DNA of 64,000 nt, taken from Glycomyces sp040645615. GTDB taxonomy: Bacteria; Actinomycetota; Actinomycetes; Mycobacteriales; Micromonosporaceae. A model generated the notes under the pieces. That model did no database searches. It saw only the letters and a program-made list of their open reading frames with translations, and was not told where the DNA came from. The stretch spans positions 186,001 through 250,000 of the forward strand of contig NZ_JBEYYO010000003.1 of assembly GCF_040645615.1 (NCBI RefSeq). The letters run 5' to 3'. Position 1 is the stretch's first letter; the number at the start of each line of letters is the position of its first letter. The position numbers and the translations under genes are program-made. Of this stretch, positions 43,350-51,574 are shown piece after piece.

Positions 43350-44690
43350 TCACTCCAGCGCCGAAGCGATCGCGTCCAGTCCCGCCTCGCGCGAACCCTT
43401 CACCAGCACCACGTCCCCGCCGCGAAGCCGCTCGCCGAGCCACTGCGCCGCCGCCGCGTTCGAATCCACGACCACGGCCTTCGCCCCCGCGCCCTCGGCG
43501 ATCGGACGCGCCCCAGCACCGACCGCGACCACCACGTCCGCCCGCCGGGCCGCATACGCGCCCATCACCCGATGCTCCTGGGCCGCATCGTCACCGAGCT
43601 CGGCCATCTCCCCGAGCACCGCGATGCGACGCTCACCTGCGATGGCCGCCAACGAATCCAACGCCGCCCGGCCCGAATCCGGATTGGCGTTGTACGAATC
43701 GTCCACCAGCGTCGCCCCGCACGCCAGATCGCGAAGCTCCATGCGCCACTTCGACAACGACGCCCGCGACAGCGCCCTCGCGGCCACTTCGAGCGGCACC
43801 CCGACGGCCAGGCCCACCGCCGCGGCGGCCGCCGCGTTTCCCGCGAGATGGGCCCCCACATGCGGCAGCGACAGCCGGATCTCGGCGTCGGCGGTCCGCA
43901 GTGTGAAACTGGGCCGGCTCAACCGGTCCAAGGTCACGTTGACCACCCGCACATCGGCGCTCTCGTCCAACCCGTAGGTCAGCACCGGCCCGTCGGTGAG
44001 GTCCCGCATCGCCGCCACCCGCGGGTCGTCGGCGTTGAGCACCGCCGTCCCGCCCGGCGCGAGTCCTTGCACCAGTTCGCCTTTCGCGGCCGCGATAGCC
44101 TCCCGCGTCCCGAAATAGCTCATATGCGCCTGCCCCACATTGAGCACCACGCCCACATCTGGGGCGGCCAGACGCGCCAGCGCCGCGATGTCGCCCACCC
44201 GCCGGGCGCCCATCTCCAAGGCCAGGAACCGCGTGGTCGCGTCGGCGCGCAGCATCGTGATCGGCACGCCCAGTTCGTTGTTCCGCGACCCGGCGGTCGC
44301 GACCGTGGGGGCCGCACTGGCGAGCACGGCCGCGATGAGGTCCTTGGTGCCGGTCTTGCCTTGCGAGCCGGTCACGCCCACGACGCGCACGTCGTCGCGG
44401 ATCAGGTCGAGGACGTGCGCGGCGAGCGCCTGCAACGCGGCCTCGGCGTCGCGGGCGACGACCGTGGGCAGTGCGGTGGGCCGCGAGCCGAGCACGGCGA
44501 CCGCTCCGGAGGCTCCGGCCTGTTCCGCGAAGTCGTGGCCGTCGACCTGCTCGCCGGGGAAGGCCACGAAGAGCCCGCCGGGTTCGGCCTGGCGGCCGTC
44601 GAGGACGGCGGGGGCGGTCACGGTCACGTCGTCGCCTTTGGCCGTGCCGTCCACGATGGCGGCGATGTCGGAGATGCTGAGCGGGATCAT
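43350..44690 (-). CDS. murF: UDP-MurNAc-tripeptide--D-alanyl-D-X ligase (MurF)
   Basis: A 446-residue Mur ligase. ATP loop GVTGSQGKTGTKDL (~105), NADDPRV, and the C-terminal DDSYNANPDSGRAAL identify MurF, which adds a D-Ala-D-Ala type dipeptide to the cell-wall precursor. It is divergent from vanHAX and shares its operator, so it is probably the van-linked MurF that handles D-Ala-D-Lac rather than the housekeeping enzyme. No good ribosome-binding site precedes the ATG. An 11-codon frame starting at 44722 overlaps it by ATGA, which would allow coupled translation. Confidence 0.93.
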   Translation of the reverse strand: MIPLSISDIAAIVDGTAKGDDVTVTAPAVLDGRQAEPGGLFVAFPGEQVDGHDFAEQAGASGAVAVLGSRPTALPTVVARDAEAALQALAAHVLDLIRDDVRVVGVTGSQGKTGTKDLIAAVLASAAPTVATAGSRNNELGVPITMLRADATTRFLALEMGARRVGDIAALARLAAPDVGVVLNVGQAHMSYFGTREAIAAAKGELVQGLAPGGTAVLNADDPRVAAMRDLTDGPVLTYGLDESADVRVVNVTLDRLSRPSFTLRTADAEIRLSLPHVGAHLAGNAAAAAAVGLAVGVPLEVAARALSRASLSKWRMELRDLACGATLVDDSYNANPDSGRAALDSLAAIAGERRIAVLGEMAELGDDAAQEHRVMGAYAARRADVVVAVGAGARPIAEGAGAKAVVVDSNAAAAQWLGERLRGGDVVLVKGSREAGLDAIASALE

Positions 44691-44722
44691 GACGCGCCTG
44701 CGGCGGTGTGGTTGCAGTCCAT
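44687..44722 (-). CDS. 11-codon mini-ORF overlapping murF start
   Basis: ATG at 44722 opens a frame encoding MDCNHTAAGAS, whose TGA overlaps the murF ATG in an ATGA. Its ATG lies exactly 35 nt from the van palindrome, the same distance as for vanH on the other side and for vanY. TTGGCT occupies the -12 to -7 position. It looks like a leaderless translation-initiation leader for murF. No peptide function is claimed. Confidence 0.45.
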   Translation of the reverse strand: MDCNHTAAGAS

Positions 44723-44756
44723 GGGGTCAGCCAAGGCCGGGCGATGTTGCCGGAGC

Positions 44757-44774
44757 GTATGGAAAAACGCATAC
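44757..44774. promoter_or_regulatory. VanR-type operator between murF and vanH
   Basis: GTATGGAAAAACGCATAC, with arms GTATG/CATAC. It sits inside a longer perfect inverted repeat of 17 bp per arm (44745-44761 with 44770-44786). A matching element precedes vanY at 49224-49241. The edge is 35 nt from the vanH ATG (44809) on one side and 35 nt from the mini-ORF ATG (44722) on the other. CTTCACTG at 44796-44803 places a TTCACT hexamer at -12 to -7 from the vanH ATG. Confidence 0.75.
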
Positions 44775-44808
44775 GCTCCGGCAACACGCCCCGGTCTTCA
44801 CTGGCACG

Positions 44809-45771
44809 ATGCACGGAATAACGATCTTCGGGTGCGGTGAGGACGAGGCCGCGCTGTTCGGCGAGCTCGCGCCGCCGCTGGGGGTGCGGCCGACCATCGT
44901 GGCCGAACCCGTGTCCGAGGCGAACGCTTCACTGGCCCAAGGGAACCGGTGCGTGAGCATCGGCCACAAGACGCGGGTCTCGAACGCGGTGCTGCGGGCC
45001 TTGAAGGCGGCGGGCGTGGCGTACGTGTCGACTCGGAGCGTGGGGTGCAACCACATCAACGTCGCCTACGCCGCGAGCATCGGCGTCACGGTGGGCAATG
45101 TGGACTATTCCCCGGACTCGGTGGCCGACTACACGCTCATGCTCATGCTCATGGCGGTGCGGCACGCGAAGTCGACGGTCCTGCGATCCGAGTCGCACGA
45201 CTACCGGCTGCACGAGGTGCGCGGCCGGGAGCTGCGCGACCTGACCGTCGGGGTGGTCGGGACCGGGCGGATCGGCGCGGCGGTCGCAGGCCGGTTGCGG
45301 GGCTTCGGGTCCGAGGTCTTGGCCTATGACCGCAGCGAGCGGGCCGCAGTCGAGTACGTGCCCCTGGAGGCGCTGCTGCGCCGCAGCGACATCGTCTCGC
45401 TCCACACGCCGCTCAACGCGGGCACGCACCACCTGCTCGACCGGCACCGGATCGACCAGATGAAGCCGGGCGCGTATGTCGTCAACACCGGGCGCGGCGC
45501 TTTGATCAACACCGAGGCGCTGGTCCCGGCCCTGGAGAGCGGTCGCCTGGGCGGGGCGGCCCTGGACGTCCTCGAAGGCGAGGAGGGGGTCTTCTACGCC
45601 GACCGCCGCGCCGACCCGATCGAAGGCAAGCCGCTGCTTCGGTTGCAGCAGTTGCCGAACGTGATCATCAGCCCGCACACCGCCTATTACACCGACCACG
45701 CCTTGAGCGACACCGTGGCGAACTCCCTCGCCAACTGCCTGGCATTCGAAGGAAGGACCCAGCATGGGTAA
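44809..45771 (+). CDS. vanH: D-lactate dehydrogenase of glycopeptide resistance
   Basis: A 320-residue D-2-hydroxyacid dehydrogenase that reduces pyruvate to D-lactate for cell-wall precursors. NAD loop: VGVVGTGRIGAAVAGRL (~residue 148); VNTGRGALINTEALV and the catalytic His in IISPHTAYYTDHAL match VanH. The ATG has no ribosome-binding site, and the upstream hexamer suggests a leaderless mRNA. It overlaps vanA by 8 nt. Confidence 0.95.
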   Translation: MHGITIFGCGEDEAALFGELAPPLGVRPTIVAEPVSEANASLAQGNRCVSIGHKTRVSNAVLRALKAAGVAYVSTRSVGCNHINVAYAASIGVTVGNVDYSPDSVADYTLMLMLMAVRHAKSTVLRSESHDYRLHEVRGRELRDLTVGVVGTGRIGAAVAGRLRGFGSEVLAYDRSERAAVEYVPLEALLRRSDIVSLHTPLNAGTHHLLDRHRIDQMKPGAYVVNTGRGALINTEALVPALESGRLGGAALDVLEGEEGVFYADRRADPIEGKPLLRLQQLPNVIISPHTAYYTDHALSDTVANSLANCLAFEGRTQHG

Positions 45772-46804
45772 GACGAGCATCGGCATCCTCTTCGGCGGGC
45801 GCTCCGAGGAGCACCCCGTGTCCGTCAAGTCGGCGCGCGAGGTCGCGTTCAGCCTCGACCTGGACAAGTACGAGCCGTATTGGATCGGGATCACCGAGTC
45901 CGGGGCGTGGCGGCTGTGCGACGGCCCGCACGCCGACTGGGCCGAGCGCGGCTCGCGCCCGGTCGTGCTCTCGCCCGACGCCGAGGTGCACGGCCTGCTG
46001 GTGCCGGACGGGGGCCGCTTGGAGACGATCCGCCTCGACGTGGTCCTGCCGGTGCTGCACGGCAAGCTCGGCGAGGACGGCGCGATCCAGGGCCTGCTCG
46101 AACTCTCCGGGATCCCCTACGCGGGCTGCGACATTCCCAGTTCGGCGCTGTGCATGGACAAGTCCCTGGCGTACCTGGTGGCGCGAAGCGCGGGAATCGC
46201 GACCCCGGACTTCTGGACCTTCATGGACGGTGAGCCGGTGGAAGCCGACCGGTTCTCCTACCCGGTGTTCGTGAAGCCGGCGCGTTCGGGCTCCTCGTTC
46301 GGCGTCACCAAAGTGTCCAATGAGGAGGAACTCGTGGCGGCGGTGGCCGAGGCGCGCCAGTACGACGGGAAGGTCCTCGTCGAGGCCGCCGTCCAGGCCC
46401 GCGAGATCGGGTGCGCGATCATCGGCAACGAGGACGACCTGCTCACCGGCGAGGTCGACCGGATCGCCCTCTCCCACGGGTTCTTCCGCATCCATCAGGA
46501 GGCCGAGCCTGAGACCGGCTCCGACAACTCGGTCGCGATCGTCCCCGCCGACATCCCCGAGGCGGACCGCGAACTGGTCAAGGAGACCGCGAAGGCCGTG
46601 TACCGGGCGATGGGCTGCCGGGGCCTGGCCCGCGTCGACCTGTTCCTGACCGAGACCGGCGAGGTGATCCTCAACGAGATCAACACGCTCCCGGGCCTGA
46701 CCTCGTACAGTCGTTACCCGAGGATGATGGCGGCGGCCGGGTACGCCCTGGCCGACGTGATCGACATGGCGGTATCGCTGGCAATGACGGGAAAGCGCCG
46801 ATGA
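45764..46804 (+). CDS. vanA: D-alanine--D-lactate ligase
   Basis: A 346-residue ATP-grasp ligase joining D-Ala to D-Lac, so that vancomycin no longer binds the precursor. It starts ILFGGRSEEHPVSVKSA, has HGKLGEDGAIQG, and ends with EINTLPGLTSYSRYPRMM. The stretch HGFFRIHQEAEPETGSDN resembles the VanA/VanB group rather than ordinary D-Ala-D-Ala ligases. It overlaps vanH by 8 nt and vanX by 4 nt. Confidence 0.95.
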   Translation: MGKTSIGILFGGRSEEHPVSVKSAREVAFSLDLDKYEPYWIGITESGAWRLCDGPHADWAERGSRPVVLSPDAEVHGLLVPDGGRLETIRLDVVLPVLHGKLGEDGAIQGLLELSGIPYAGCDIPSSALCMDKSLAYLVARSAGIATPDFWTFMDGEPVEADRFSYPVFVKPARSGSSFGVTKVSNEEELVAAVAEARQYDGKVLVEAAVQAREIGCAIIGNEDDLLTGEVDRIALSHGFFRIHQEAEPETGSDNSVAIVPADIPEADRELVKETAKAVYRAMGCRGLARVDLFLTETGEVILNEINTLPGLTSYSRYPRMMAAAGYALADVIDMAVSLAMTGKRR

Positions 46805-47403
46805 ACGACGACTTCGCCTTCGTGGACGAGCTGGTCCCGGGCCTGCGCTGGGACGCGAAGTACGCGAGTGCGGACAATTTCACCGGCGGCCCGGTCGACG
46901 GCTACGTCACCGCCCGCGTGGCGGGCACGAAGGCACTGTGCGCGGCCCTGGAGAAGGCCCAAGGGAAGGCCGAGTCGCTCGGGCTGGGCCTGCTGGTGTG
47001 GGACGGGTACCGGCCGCAGCGCGCGGTCGACGCTTTCCTGGCCTGGTCGCGCCTGCCCGAGGACGGCCGCATGAAGGCCCGGCACTACCCGAACCTGGAG
47101 CGCTCGGAGATGTTCGACAAGGGCTACGTGATCGCCCGCTCCGGACACAGCCGAGGCTCCACAGTAGACTTGACGCTCTGCGACGGCGGGGGCGGACCGC
47201 TCCCGATGGGCGGCGACCACGACCTCATGGACGCCGTCTCCCACCACGGGGCCGAAGGGATCGAGCCGCTCGCGGCCCGCAACCGGGAGCTGCTGAGGTC
47301 CATCATGGAATCATGCGGTTTCGTGGCGTACGAACGCGAATGGTGGCACTACACGCTCGCGGACGAGCCGTACCCGGACACGTACTTCGACTTCCCGGTC
47401 TAG
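46801..47403 (+). CDS. vanX: D-alanyl-D-alanine dipeptidase
   Basis: A 200-residue zinc dipeptidase that hydrolyses D-Ala-D-Ala and leaves only the D-Lac depsipeptide for MurF. The zinc motif SGHSRGSTVDLTL (SxHxxGxxxD) and REWWHYTL with catalytic Glu and the third zinc ligand are present. The start overlaps vanA by ATGA. The stop TAG overlaps the vanS stop on the other strand. Confidence 0.95.
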   Translation: MNDDFAFVDELVPGLRWDAKYASADNFTGGPVDGYVTARVAGTKALCAALEKAQGKAESLGLGLLVWDGYRPQRAVDAFLAWSRLPEDGRMKARHYPNLERSEMFDKGYVIARSGHSRGSTVDLTLCDGGGGPLPMGGDHDLMDAVSHHGAEGIEPLAARNRELLRSIMESCGFVAYEREWWHYTLADEPYPDTYFDFPV

Positions 47404-48521
47404 GGCACGGCGGCGCGCAGCTGCACCGTGACCCGCAGGCCCCCGGTCGTCAACGGCGTCAACGTGAGCACCCCGTCGTGGGCACGGACGATACTGTGGA
47501 CGATCGCGAGCCCCAGGCCCTGCCCGCCGTGCAGCGAACGCGTGCGCTCGGCCCCGCGTTTGAACGGCTCCAACAAGGTCGCGACCTGATCGGGATCCAC
47601 GCGCGGCCCGGTGTTCTCCACCGCGAGCGCCACCAGCCCGTTGTGATACCACGTCGCGACCCGCACCACGCCCCGCGAAGGGAGATTGTGGACGATCGCG
47701 TTGTGCACCAGGTTCGTGATGAGCTGCAACAACAATGCCCGCGATCCGGCCGCGGCGGCCATCGTCCCGGAGGTCTCCACCGCGACCCCGCGCTCCTCGG
47801 CGAGCGGGACCAGCGTCTCGGCGGCCTCCTCGGCCAGCAGCGAGAGGTCCACGGTCTCGCGCGTGAACGAGCCCCCGTCGGCCCGGCTGAGCAGCAGCAG
47901 CGCCTCGGTCAACTCCACGGCCCGGGCGTTCACCGCGTACAGGCGCTCCACCAGCTGGTCGCGACCGTACCTCGGGTCGTTCCGGGCCACGTCGAGCATC
48001 GCCTGCGTGATCGCCAACGGAGTACGCAGCTCATGCGACGCGTTCGCGGCGAACCGCCGCTGCTCGGCCACGTGGGCCTCCAGTCTCGCGAGCATCGCGT
48101 CGAACGCGTCGGCGAGCTCGCGGAACTCGTCCTGCTTGCCGCGCAAGCGGACCCGGTGCGTGAGCGACCCGCCCGCGGCCAGGCGCGTCGCGGCGGTGAT
48201 CCGGTTGAGCGGCGCGAGCATCCGCCCGGCCAGAAACCAGCCCCCGACCAGCCCGAACAGCAGCAGGAACGCCAAGAGGATCGCCGCTTTGGGCCCGAAC
48301 GCGCGCACCAGGTCGTCGCGGCCGGGCATGAACTGCCACCCGCAGGAGTCGTCGAAGGACTCCGGGCACCGGCCCGCGATCGCGTTCGCGCCCTCCTCGG
48401 GGATGTAGTGCAGCAGGAACCGCCACACCGCCCCCAGCAGCAGCACACCCGCGACCATGAGGAACCCCGCGTAGCTGAGCGTGAGCTTGAGGCGCACGCT
48501 CAACCCCGGCGGCCTAGCCAT
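47400..48521 (-). CDS. vanS: sensor histidine kinase VanS
   Basis: A 373-residue histidine kinase. Two membrane segments (~12-32 and ~80-100) flank a short extracellular loop with two cysteines. HAMP, then the phospho-acceptor His in FAANASHELRTPLAI (~165), N-box NLVHNAIVHN and G-box GGQGLGLAIVHSIV follow. It overlaps vanR by 8 nt. It is convergent with vanHAX, so it is expected to sense glycopeptides or wall damage and phosphorylate VanR. Confidence 0.93.
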   Translation of the reverse strand: MARPPGLSVRLKLTLSYAGFLMVAGVLLLGAVWRFLLHYIPEEGANAIAGRCPESFDDSCGWQFMPGRDDLVRAFGPKAAILLAFLLLFGLVGGWFLAGRMLAPLNRITAATRLAAGGSLTHRVRLRGKQDEFRELADAFDAMLARLEAHVAEQRRFAANASHELRTPLAITQAMLDVARNDPRYGRDQLVERLYAVNARAVELTEALLLLSRADGGSFTRETVDLSLLAEEAAETLVPLAEERGVAVETSGTMAAAAGSRALLLQLITNLVHNAIVHNLPSRGVVRVATWYHNGLVALAVENTGPRVDPDQVATLLEPFKRGAERTRSLHGGQGLGLAIVHSIVRAHDGVLTLTPLTTGGLRVTVQLRAAVP

Positions 48522-49188
48522 GCGTGCCCTCGGTGTCGATGCGGTAGCCGACCCCCGGGACCGTGGCGATCACCCACGGCTCGCCCAAGCGCTTTCGCAA
48601 CGCGGACACCGTGATCCGCACGGCATTGGTGAACGGGTCGGCGTTCGCGTCCCACGCCTGCTCCAGCAGCGCCTCCGCACTCACCACCCCGCCGTCCGCG
48701 GCCACGAGCACCTCCAGGACCGCGAACTGCTTGCGCGTCAACGCCACATACCGGCCCCCGCGGAACACCTCCCGGCGGAACGGATCCAACCGCAACTCCC
48801 CGATCTCGCGCACCGGCGGCCGGCTGTGCGCCCGCCTGCGATCCAGCGCCCGCAACCGCAGCACCAACTCCCGCATCGCGAACGGCTTCGTCAAGTAGTC
48901 GTCGGCCCCCAGCTCGAACCCGGACGCCTTGTCGTCCAAGCGATCGGCGGCCGTCAGGATCAGGATCGGCATGCCCGAACCCGAGGCCACGATGTGCTGG
49001 GCGATCTCGTCGCCCGAAGGCCCGGGGATGTCGCGGTCGAGCACCGCGATGTCGTACGAGTTCACGCTCAACAGCTCCAGCGCCCGGTGGCCGTCCCCCG
49101 CGATGTCGGCCGCGATCGCCTCCAGCCGCAGCCCGTCGCGCACCGCCTCGGCCATGAACGGCTCGTCCTCCACGATCAGCACACGCAT
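48514..49188 (-). CDS. vanR: response regulator VanR
   Basis: A 224-residue OmpR-type response regulator. The receiver has the phosphorylated Asp in YDIAVLDRDIPGPSGDEIA (~51) and Lys in YLTKPF. The C-terminal winged helix is ELRLDPFRREVFRGGRYV with SALRKRLG. It is divergent from vanY with the shared operator between them. TTCACT on the minus strand (49211-49206) may be its own -10 element. Confidence 0.94.
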   Translation of the reverse strand: MRVLIVEDEPFMAEAVRDGLRLEAIAADIAGDGHRALELLSVNSYDIAVLDRDIPGPSGDEIAQHIVASGSGMPILILTAADRLDDKASGFELGADDYLTKPFAMRELVLRLRALDRRRAHSRPPVREIGELRLDPFRREVFRGGRYVALTRKQFAVLEVLVAADGGVVSAEALLEQAWDANADPFTNAVRITVSALRKRLGEPWVIATVPGVGYRIDTEGTHG

Positions 49189-49223
49189 GCGACCGATGCT
49201 ACGAGAGTGAACGTATCGCCCGT

Positions 49224-49241
49224 GTATCGAAAAGCGGATAC
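49224..49241. promoter_or_regulatory. VanR-type operator between vanR and vanY
   Basis: GTATCGAAAAGCGGATAC, arms GTATC/GATAC. It matches the vanH site, and the base that differs in one arm is matched by the complementary change in the other. The edge is 35 nt from the vanY ATG (49276). CTTCACTG at 49263-49270 is placed as at vanH. Confidence 0.75.
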
Positions 49242-49275
49242 GCGGCCATAACGCCCCGCCGCCTTCACTGAACCC

Positions 49276-49809
49276 ATGTCACACAACGCGACCCGCCACT
49301 CCACGCTCCCGCCCGCCCGCCGCGCGCTCGGCGAGGCCCACGGCGCCGTCCCCGAGGGGACCACCGTCTTCGACGAGGTCCCGGCCGTCGCCAACCTCGA
49401 CCCGGGCCTCCTCGCGGCCCTGCGCAAAGCCGCAGCCGACGCCGCGGCCGAAGGCGTCGCCTTCCGCGTCAACGGCGGCTGGCGCTCACCGGCCTACCAG
49501 GCCGAACTCCTCCGCGAAGGCATCGCCCACCACGGCTCGGCCGCCGAGGCCGCCCGCTGGGTCTCCACGCCCGACACCTCCGCCCACGTCCAGGGCCAGG
49601 CCATCGACCTCGGCCCCGCCGAAGCCCGCACCTGGCTCGCCCGTCACGGCGCCGCCTACGGCCTCTGCCAGATCTACGCCAACGAACCCTGGCACTACGA
49701 ACTGCGCCCCGAAGCGATCACCCACGGCCCCCCGCCGATGTACCCCGACCCCTCCCACGACCCCCGCCACGGAGCCCCGATAGACCCCGCGTCGAACCGC
49801 CCCGCCTAG
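49276..49809 (+). CDS. vanY: D-alanyl-D-alanine carboxypeptidase, VanY type
   Basis: A 177-residue M15 peptidase: zinc motif TSAHVQGQAIDLGP (SxHxxGxAxD) and EPWHYELRPE with the third ligand. VanY removes the terminal D-Ala from leftover pentapeptide precursors. This protein has no signal peptide or membrane anchor, unlike enterococcal VanY, so it would act inside the cell. The promoter copies that of vanH, so co-induction is likely. The C-terminus is a Pro-rich tail. Confidence 0.88.
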   Translation: MSHNATRHSTLPPARRALGEAHGAVPEGTTVFDEVPAVANLDPGLLAALRKAAADAAAEGVAFRVNGGWRSPAYQAELLREGIAHHGSAAEAARWVSTPDTSAHVQGQAIDLGPAEARTWLARHGAAYGLCQIYANEPWHYELRPEAITHGPPPMYPDPSHDPRHGAPIDPASNRPA

Positions 49810-49817
49810 AACGAGAA

Positions 49818-49845
49818 AAACCCACCTTCTCGCGAAGGTGGGTTT
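49818..49845 (+). terminator. terminator after vanY
   Basis: AAACCCACCTTC (49818-49829) pairs with its complement at 49834-49845, loop TCGC, then CTTTC. Ends 8 nt before the tRNA-Phe gene. Confidence 0.85.
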
Positions 49846-49853
49846 CTTTCCGG

Positions 49854-49927
49854 TGGCCAGGGCCGGGGTCGAACCGGCGACCTATCGCTTTTCAGGCGAT
49901 CGCTCGTACCAACTGAGCTACCTGGCC
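49854..49927 (-). tRNA. tRNA-Phe (GAA)
   Basis: On the minus strand, GGCCAGG (5') pairs with CCTGGCC (3'). D arm GCTCAGTTGGTACGAGC, anticodon loop CTGAAAA with anticodon GAA, and T arm with GGTTCGACC are all present. CCA is not encoded (the gene is followed by CCG). The length without CCA is 74 nt. Confidence 0.96.
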
Positions 49928-50143
49928 GGGGACGCAGCTGCCTGCATCGCCGTCAACACTGTACAGCACCACCGGCCCCCACCTCGATGCGGTATTGCGG
50001 CGAACGTGACGCCCGCCGCTGCGGCCCGCGCGGCACCCGGAACCGAACCGACCCCAAGGGACGCAACCGCTCCCGCAGGGGAGGTCGCCCCCGTCGGCAG
50101 GCGCGGGTAGCGTACAGGACACTCGACCCCCGAGGAGGTTTCT

Positions 50144-51391
50144 GTGACCCGACTCGCTGCAACGCCCCCGATGGGCTGGAATTCCTGGGACGTCTACGGG
50201 ACCTCGGTGACCGAGGCCGAAACCCGCGCGAACGCGGCGTTCATCGCCGAGCACATGGCCGGCCTCGGGTGGGAATACATCGTCGTCGACATCCAGTGGT
50301 ACGACCCGGCCGCCCGCCCCGGCGGCTACAACTCCGGCGCCGACCTGGTCCTCGACGAATACGGCCTCCCCCAGCCGGCCCCGAACCGCTTCCCCTCCGC
50401 GGCCGGCGGCGCGGGCTTCGCGCCCCTCGCGGCCTACGTCCACTCCCTCGGCCTCAAGTTCGGCGTCCACATCCTCCGCGGCGTCCCCCGCCGCGCCGTC
50501 GCCGCCGACACCCCCATCAAGGGCAGCGAGTACTCGGCCGCGCAGATCCCCGACCGCGAGCGCATCGCCTCCTGGGTCGACGACAACTGGGGCATCGACC
50601 ACTCCCACCCCGGCGGCCAGGCCTACTACGACGCGCTGGCCGCCCAGTTCGCGGCCTGGGGCGTGGACTACGTCAAGGCCGACGACATGACCGCGCCCTA
50701 CTGGGAGGACGAGATCGAGGCGTTCTCGCACGCGATCGCCCGCTCGGGGCGCGACATGGTGCTGAGCCTGTCCCCGGGCATGAACCTCTCCACCGCCCAC
50801 GCCGAGCATTTGCGGGCCCACGCGCACCTGTGGCGCATCTCGGCCGACCTGTGGGACCGCTGGCGCGACGTGTTCGCCCAGTTCGACCTGCTCCGCGACT
50901 GGTCGCCCCACAGCGGCCCCGGCCACTGGCCCGACGCCGACATGCTCCCCTTGGGCCGCATGGGCATCCGAGCCGAGGTCGGCGAACCCCGCGAGACCCT
51001 CCTGACTCCCGACGAGCAGCGGACGATGCTGACCCTGTGGTGCATCGCCCGCTCCCCGCTCATGGTCGGCGCCGACCTCCCCGGCTCCAGCGCTGAAACG
51101 ATCGAACTGCTGACGAACCCCGAGGTCCTCGCGGCCCAATGCCACGAAGCGGGCGCCCGCGAGGTCTGGCGGGAGGGCAAGCACTTGGCCTGGGCCTCCG
51201 AGGACGGCGCCTTCGCGGCGGTCTTCAACCGGGGCCCGGACATGGCCGAGATCCGCCTCCCCTGGGAAACCCTCGGTACGACCCGCCCCGCCGGAATCCG
51301 AGACTGCTGGGCCCGGGAAGACATCGAACCGGGAGAAGAACTCCGAGTGAAGCTGGCCCCCCACGCGTCGGCCCTGTTCCGCCTGTCGTGA
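50144..51391 (+). CDS. GH27 alpha-galactosidase-type glycosidase
   Basis: A 415-residue family 27 enzyme starting with LAATPPMGWNSWDVYG. VDYVKADDM holds the nucleophile Asp, WRISADLWDRW the acid/base region, and a late beta domain begins near EVWREGKHLAWAS. It lacks a signal peptide, so it works on imported sugars. GTG start with GAGGAGG upstream. The region 49928-50143 between tRNA and this gene shows no other feature. The linkage cleaved (alpha-galactoside or beta-L-arabinopyranoside) cannot be told. Confidence 0.88.
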   Translation: MTRLAATPPMGWNSWDVYGTSVTEAETRANAAFIAEHMAGLGWEYIVVDIQWYDPAARPGGYNSGADLVLDEYGLPQPAPNRFPSAAGGAGFAPLAAYVHSLGLKFGVHILRGVPRRAVAADTPIKGSEYSAAQIPDRERIASWVDDNWGIDHSHPGGQAYYDALAAQFAAWGVDYVKADDMTAPYWEDEIEAFSHAIARSGRDMVLSLSPGMNLSTAHAEHLRAHAHLWRISADLWDRWRDVFAQFDLLRDWSPHSGPGHWPDADMLPLGRMGIRAEVGEPRETLLTPDEQRTMLTLWCIARSPLMVGADLPGSSAETIELLTNPEVLAAQCHEAGAREVWREGKHLAWASEDGAFAAVFNRGPDMAEIRLPWETLGTTRPAGIRDCWAREDIEPGEELRVKLAPHASALFRLS

Positions 51392-51482
51392 CGAAAGCCG
51401 AAAAGCCCGGGCCTGGTGGGATTCCGACGCCGATGCCGGGCTCGAACTCGGCGGCTTCGGTTCGCCTTTCGTGATTGTGGCT

Positions 51483-51570
51483 GCGGCCGCCGGACTTGGC
51501 TGGTCCGGCGGCCGCTGCCTCCGCGGCGTCTGGTGCAGGTGCCCGGACGCGGGAGCCAACCCCGCGTCCG
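51483..51570. terminator. two GC-rich hairpins between GH27 and the VOC gene
   Basis: Stem 1 is 13 bp and perfect (51483-51495 with 51503-51515, loop TTGGCTG). Stem 2 is 10 bp (51544-51553 with 51561-51570, loop AGCCAAC). They lie between convergent genes and probably terminate both. Confidence 0.6.
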
Positions 51571-51574
51571 AGTC

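Noticed and set aside
49892..51559. 555-codon minus-strand frame across the GH27 gene and tRNA-Phe
   Set aside because: Shadow of GH27, and it crosses the tRNA gene.
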